From Halicephalobus mephisto (taxonomy: Eukaryota; Nematoda; Chromadorea; Rhabditida; Panagrolaimidae): 64,000 nucleotides of DNA. The translations under genes were made by a program, and so were the position numbers. Each line of letters begins with the position of its first letter. Position 1 is the first letter of the stretch. Below are positions 60,363 to 64,000 of the stretch, piece by piece. The notes under the pieces are model-generated. The model was not told the origin of the DNA. It was given only the letters and a program-made list of their open reading frames with translations, and searched no databases. Location: the NCBI GenBank assembly GCA_009193035.1, contig SWDT01000078.1:101718-165717 (forward strand), given 5' to 3'.

Positions 60363-61390
60363 ATGTTTGTGAATTGGAAAAATCCGTTGTTAATAGGATT
60401 TATTTCCTTGAATGCTATTTTCTTTTTATATGTGTGTAAAATTCATATGGAATTAAGTGGTAAGTGAGCTTTGAAATCCAGAAATGTGTTTATGGAGAAT
60501 GGTAGTGGGAAATACTTGTTTTAATTTTTAGGAATTTTTAATCTTTTTCATTGAACTGTTTGACTTTGTGGTTTCAGACTTCGACAGTAGATTAATACAA
60601 AGAATTAAATACTCGAGAATTTTACTTTTCACTTAGAAAAGAATTCTCATTAGATGCTTATTATTTGGAAATTCATCCGGCAATTATAGAATTTTATCAA
60701 TCTCAACGGGATATTCGAAGAAGAGAACTAATACTCTACGTAACAGCAATAACTGGTTGGCATTCTACAACATCCTCGTTCCTGAGGTCGGTTGTAGGGA
60801 TTTAGTTAAGATAGGGGATGTCGGTAGTGAAGGGAAATGGGTTTGCAATCCTGTAAAAATAAGAAACTTTAAAACGTGTACTCTTTATTCCTTGGGAATG
60901 CATAATGAAACTAGTTTCGAGGTGGAATTTGCCAGGTTTACTCAAAGGAAGTGTTCCATTAGAAGTTTTGGTAAAGGTTATCAGAATTCGGAGACCATAC
61001 AAAAGATAGAAAACTCCCAAGGAAGTTTTATGAAAGCTATTATCACTGCAGAGACCAATAAATCTGCTGATCAGTACACTGTGAGATCTCTCATGGATGT
61101 GTTCAGTGATAGAAAGATTGACATTCTCAAGATAGATATAGAAGGATTCAAGTATCAAATTCTTGATGAACTACCCACCATACCAATATGTCAGATTTTG
61201 ATTGAAGTTCATGGGTCCACTACGAAGAGAACTTTCGAACTACTGCATAGGGTATCACAAAGCGGATATTACTTGTTCAGTTACGAAATCAACGGTGCTC
61301 ACACACACTTTGTGTGAGTACAGCTTTATCCATGAAAGTTGTCTAGAAGAGTATGGGGTTAGCACTATTTTTGGAAGATATTTATCATGA
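60363..61390 (+). pseudogene. Methyltransf_22-type methyltransferase pseudogene
   Basis: Exon 1 (60363-60459, 97 nt as in the intact paralogue at 35986) encodes an anchor (LLIGFISLNAIFFLYVC). Exon 2 from 60579 reads DFDSRLIQRIKYSRILLFT and then a TAG; the expected continuation (EFSLDAYYLEIHPAIIEF) lies in another frame, and the frame returns near 60736 with NNWLAFYNILVPEVGCRDL. The catalytic region is then open (VKIGDVGSEGKWVCNP, DILKIDIEGFKYQIL) to 61303, where an extra base in a CA run turns AHHTLCEYSF into AHTHFV and a stop. The remaining codons (HTLCEYSFIHESCLEEYG to GRYLS) are perfect in the next frame. At least two frame changes make it non-functional as written. Confidence 0.8.
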
Positions 61391-62624
61391 ATAAATAAAA
61401 AAGTGATTGATTATTCAGAAGACAAATGCAAAAGTGTTTTATTGGAAGTCATATTGAAAGTAAGTGATATCATCAAATTAGAGGACTTGAAGATTAGTTC
61501 TGTGCTTGATAGTAGGCAATTAATTCGTATCATTCTATCCTTGAAAAGTTAAAACTGTTCCATTGTTGATATAACTATTTGGATAAGAGTTTCCGTTGTG
61601 GTGTTTTTATTCATTTCCTGACAACTAATCTCAATGTAATATCCCAATCTAACTTTCTCAGAACATTAAGCAGAAGACTTGAACTTGTCGAATACACAAT
61701 GTCATAATAAAAAGATATCAATAAAAAAGAAAGACAAATTAGAGGCTAGTTTCGGAGGTGTACATCAATCCTCGTGTCTTACTTGCTAGTTTATTCAACA
61801 GATGTTAAGGCGGAATATCATTTTGAATGATTCTCTGAATTTTTATGGGTACAAGCTTTCAATACTTATAATAATAAACCTTCCAAAGTATCTGAATTTT
61901 TAAATTATTATAATCTACTACACTTAGACTTAATTAAACATATTATCAAAGATTCCTGAATTCTCTTTCTATATAATTATAATGAATTATTTAAACTATA
62001 CAAAATGGATGCCCGAAAATATAAAAATCCATTAAATCGTATTGTTATTCGAAATTTACGTACCTAGATTTGTACTTAGTTCTTGCAAGTAAGATTACTT
62101 GTAAGTTCATTGATAAATAATAATGAGTAAACAACGTTACCACAAATATAGGCCTACGGTTTTATTATTTATTAAAGAATATGAAATTGTTATGTCATAC
62201 ACTAGTAGAGGATAAAATGAAGTTTTACCTGCCTAATAACTTATTATTACTTTCTTTTTTACAAATTCCCAACTCTGTACATGCAACTTGACAGTTCTAA
62301 TTTGTTAGAAGTTCTAAATCCTCTTAGACAACATGCTTTATGGAAATTAATATTATTTTATTTTAACAATTGTGCATAATTTATTTACCCCCTTTTTTAA
62401 ATATCATTCATTTCATAATATCAGTATAGGCGGGCATTTTTCTTCAACCTGTTCAATATTTCAAATTCATTTTTCGTGTCATTTCTTTGTTTAATTCAGA
62501 AATTTTCTTTAATTCCAATATTTATCTCAATCTACAAACTTCCGTAAAACCTTCTGATTCAAGGTATTGATAATATTTTTGAAATGGAATAAAAGGGTAC
62601 TTCTACCTCGAAAAATATCATTTT
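61391..62624. other. Intergenic, AT-rich
   Basis: No coding signal or recognisable repeat seen. Confidence 0.45.
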
Positions 62625-63513
62625 TTGAAAATGCATTTTCGACAGCTTATTTCGTCTTATTACATTGTTGGAATCCTATTATTCATAGTCTTTATCTTGT
62701 TTTTGCTGTATACACCAAGAGACCTTGAGAGGGACAATCTAGTAACTGATTTCACAGAAACAAAAGTTCGTGACAACTTCAGGAATTGTATGAAATCTGG
62801 TTATCAAAAGTCATCGACAAATGCCGAATACTTTCAATACCTCAATAGTTGTTTGAAAAGTATGTCTGTAAAAGGAATTTGATATTTTCGATATGGGCAG
62901 ATTTGGTGAGAAAAAATTTTTTCTTCCAATGAAATCTGATTATAATCAAACTAATTGTATTTGGCTTACGGTAGGCATTGGAGGGGATGACTTGGTAGAA
63001 AAAGAATTTAAACAAAGATATCCTGGATGCAAGCTTTTTGGAATTGAAGCCAGTCCAGATCAGTATGCTGGGTTCAAAAATTACGGACATGTTATTCCTT
63101 ACGGAGTTGGTAGGTTCTATAACGTTTATGTTTAAATAAATAAGTGAAATTATAGGAGTGGAAGGAGGAAGTTTCATGTTAATTCTTCGGAAAAAAAATT
63201 ATTATCAAAACAAGAACGTTACAGTCCTTCCATTTTCTAAGTTGCTAGACGATTACATCGGTCAAAGGCTGATCCATTATATGACATAGATATTGAGGGA
63301 TTCGAATATTCCATTTTGATCAAATTGCCAGGAAAGAAGTTAGCACTTCAAGGAATAAGCTTTTGTCAAATCGATGCAGAACTTCACCGAGTTAGAACTG
63401 ATAGTGACACGCCAATCAAGGAGTTTCTTCAGCAATTTATGACTCCTGATTCTAGTTATCTGCCTATTTACCATTCACTCTTTTTAGGAACACCACAAAA
63501 TTACTTTCATTAA
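62625..63513 (+). pseudogene. FkbM-type (Methyltransf_21-like) membrane methyltransferase with lesions
   Basis: First segment (62625-62882) is a type II anchor (YYIVGILLFIVFILFLLY) and stem. Second segment (to about 63110) has CIWLTVGIGGDDLVEKEF and YPGCKLFGIEASPDQY, the SAM-binding core of nematode FkbM-like methyltransferases. Third segment after an ATTATAG acceptor has EGGSFMLILRKKN and LPFSKLLDDY. Near 63265 the frame breaks: the expected ADPLYDIDIEGFEYSIL lies one base out of phase and then runs open (LPGKKLALQGISFCQID) to TAA at 63511. The junction between segments 1 and 2 (GTATGT donor, GGGCAG acceptor) also does not keep frame. One or two single-base lesions, or sequencing errors, explain this. 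The IDIEG motif itself is preserved. Confidence 0.65.
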
Positions 63514-63903
63514 TATTGAACAATATGAATGCCGACAAATGTTTGATATGACGAAATATTTAAAATGATTTGATTGCGTTCATCAAAATAATTACACTAT
63601 TTGAGTTTTTCTTTTAGTTTCTGAAATATTGTGTTGGGATTTCAAACTTTGAATTCGACTTTAATCAAAGGTATACGAAAAGACTATCTTCCTCTTTAAT
63701 TTTTTTAATACAAAAGCTGGAGGACTCATGTTTGTGCTTAATTAGAGTGACCTAAAGCCCATCTTAGAATATCAATATTAGGGTTTTTTATTTTCGTTAA
63801 ATGAACATCAATTGATTTCTTGCATGTACTCTCGAAATCTCTATCTTTTCTTCACAACTGACTTCTGAATAGTCTCTTAAAGGAAGATTCTGATATTACT
63901 AAT
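63514..63903. other. Intergenic
   Basis: Nothing recognised. Confidence 0.4.
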
Positions 63904-64000
63904 GTAGTATAGGTGTTTGTTATATGAGGGATAGTTATTAGTTGGATGTCGATGCTTGTGACATCTTGGAGCTCCATGATTAGGAACTTAGTTGGATTAA
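63904..64000 (-). mobile_element. 0.3-kb interspersed repeat, cut by window end
   Basis: Reads as the inverse of the tail of the copy at 47391: GTAGTATAGGTG at the start, then GACATCTTGGAGCTCCATGA matching TCATGGAGCTCCAAGATGTC at 47641. The rest lies beyond the window. Confidence 0.7.

Noticed and set aside
1..64000. tRNA, rRNA or spliced-leader RNA genes
   Set aside because: None recognised by eye; the A/B-box-like words in the 0.3-kb repeat are too weak and lack a cloverleaf.

Overview
The window looks like nuclear DNA of a rhabditid nematode, most likely Caenorhabditis or a near relative. Genes have small exons and short introns (often 35-50 bp) with AT-rich flanks and TTTCAG-type acceptors. 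The families are nematode-typical: 7TM chemoreceptors, a yolk/LDL receptor, truncated nuclear hormone receptors, OAC-type acyltransferases and FkbM-type methyltransferases. All gene models below were built by eye from reading frames, splice sites and phase.

Region 1 (1-11.1 kb) holds chemoreceptors: a partial Str/Srd-like gene leaving the left edge, a 2-exon 7TM receptor of another family, a decayed Str-like pseudogene and an apparently intact 3-exon Str/Srd-like gene. Among them lie a hypothetical ORF and an SGNH gene that lacks its acyltransferase half. Region 2 (11.1-14.5 kb) is repeat-rich. Region 3 (14.5-21.2 kb) is the conserved part: a complete rme-2-like yolk receptor (6 exons, FDNPIY tail) converging on a small GPI-anchored GFRalpha/GAS1-like gene. 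Region 4 (21.2-27.2 kb) is tandem and inverted repeats with two MITE copies and one unexplained coding remnant.

Region 5 (27.2-64 kb) is an accessory cluster dominated by glycan-modifying membrane proteins: three GT11 fucosyltransferase copies (two intact, one broken), a GT10 alpha-1,3-fucosyltransferase exon interrupted by a 0.3-kb mobile element, three acyltransferase-3/SGNH genes (all with lesions), two Methyltransf_22-type genes (one broken), one FkbM-type methyltransferase with lesions, and a GT49 (LARGE/B4GAT1-like) glycosyltransferase. Two short nuclear-receptor genes are interspersed. Copies share sharply bounded near-identical tracts in both orientations, which points to ectopic gene conversion; one tract boundary coincides with a frameshift. 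A piggyBac-like remnant (TTAA ends, C-terminal cysteine finger), a 0.3-kb interspersed repeat with 8-bp target duplication, and a ~1-kb segmental duplication complete the region.

My reading is that region 5 is a birth-and-death cluster of surface-glycan decorating enzymes (fucosylation, O-acylation, methylation), reshuffled by conversion. That functional link is inference from family membership and co-location.
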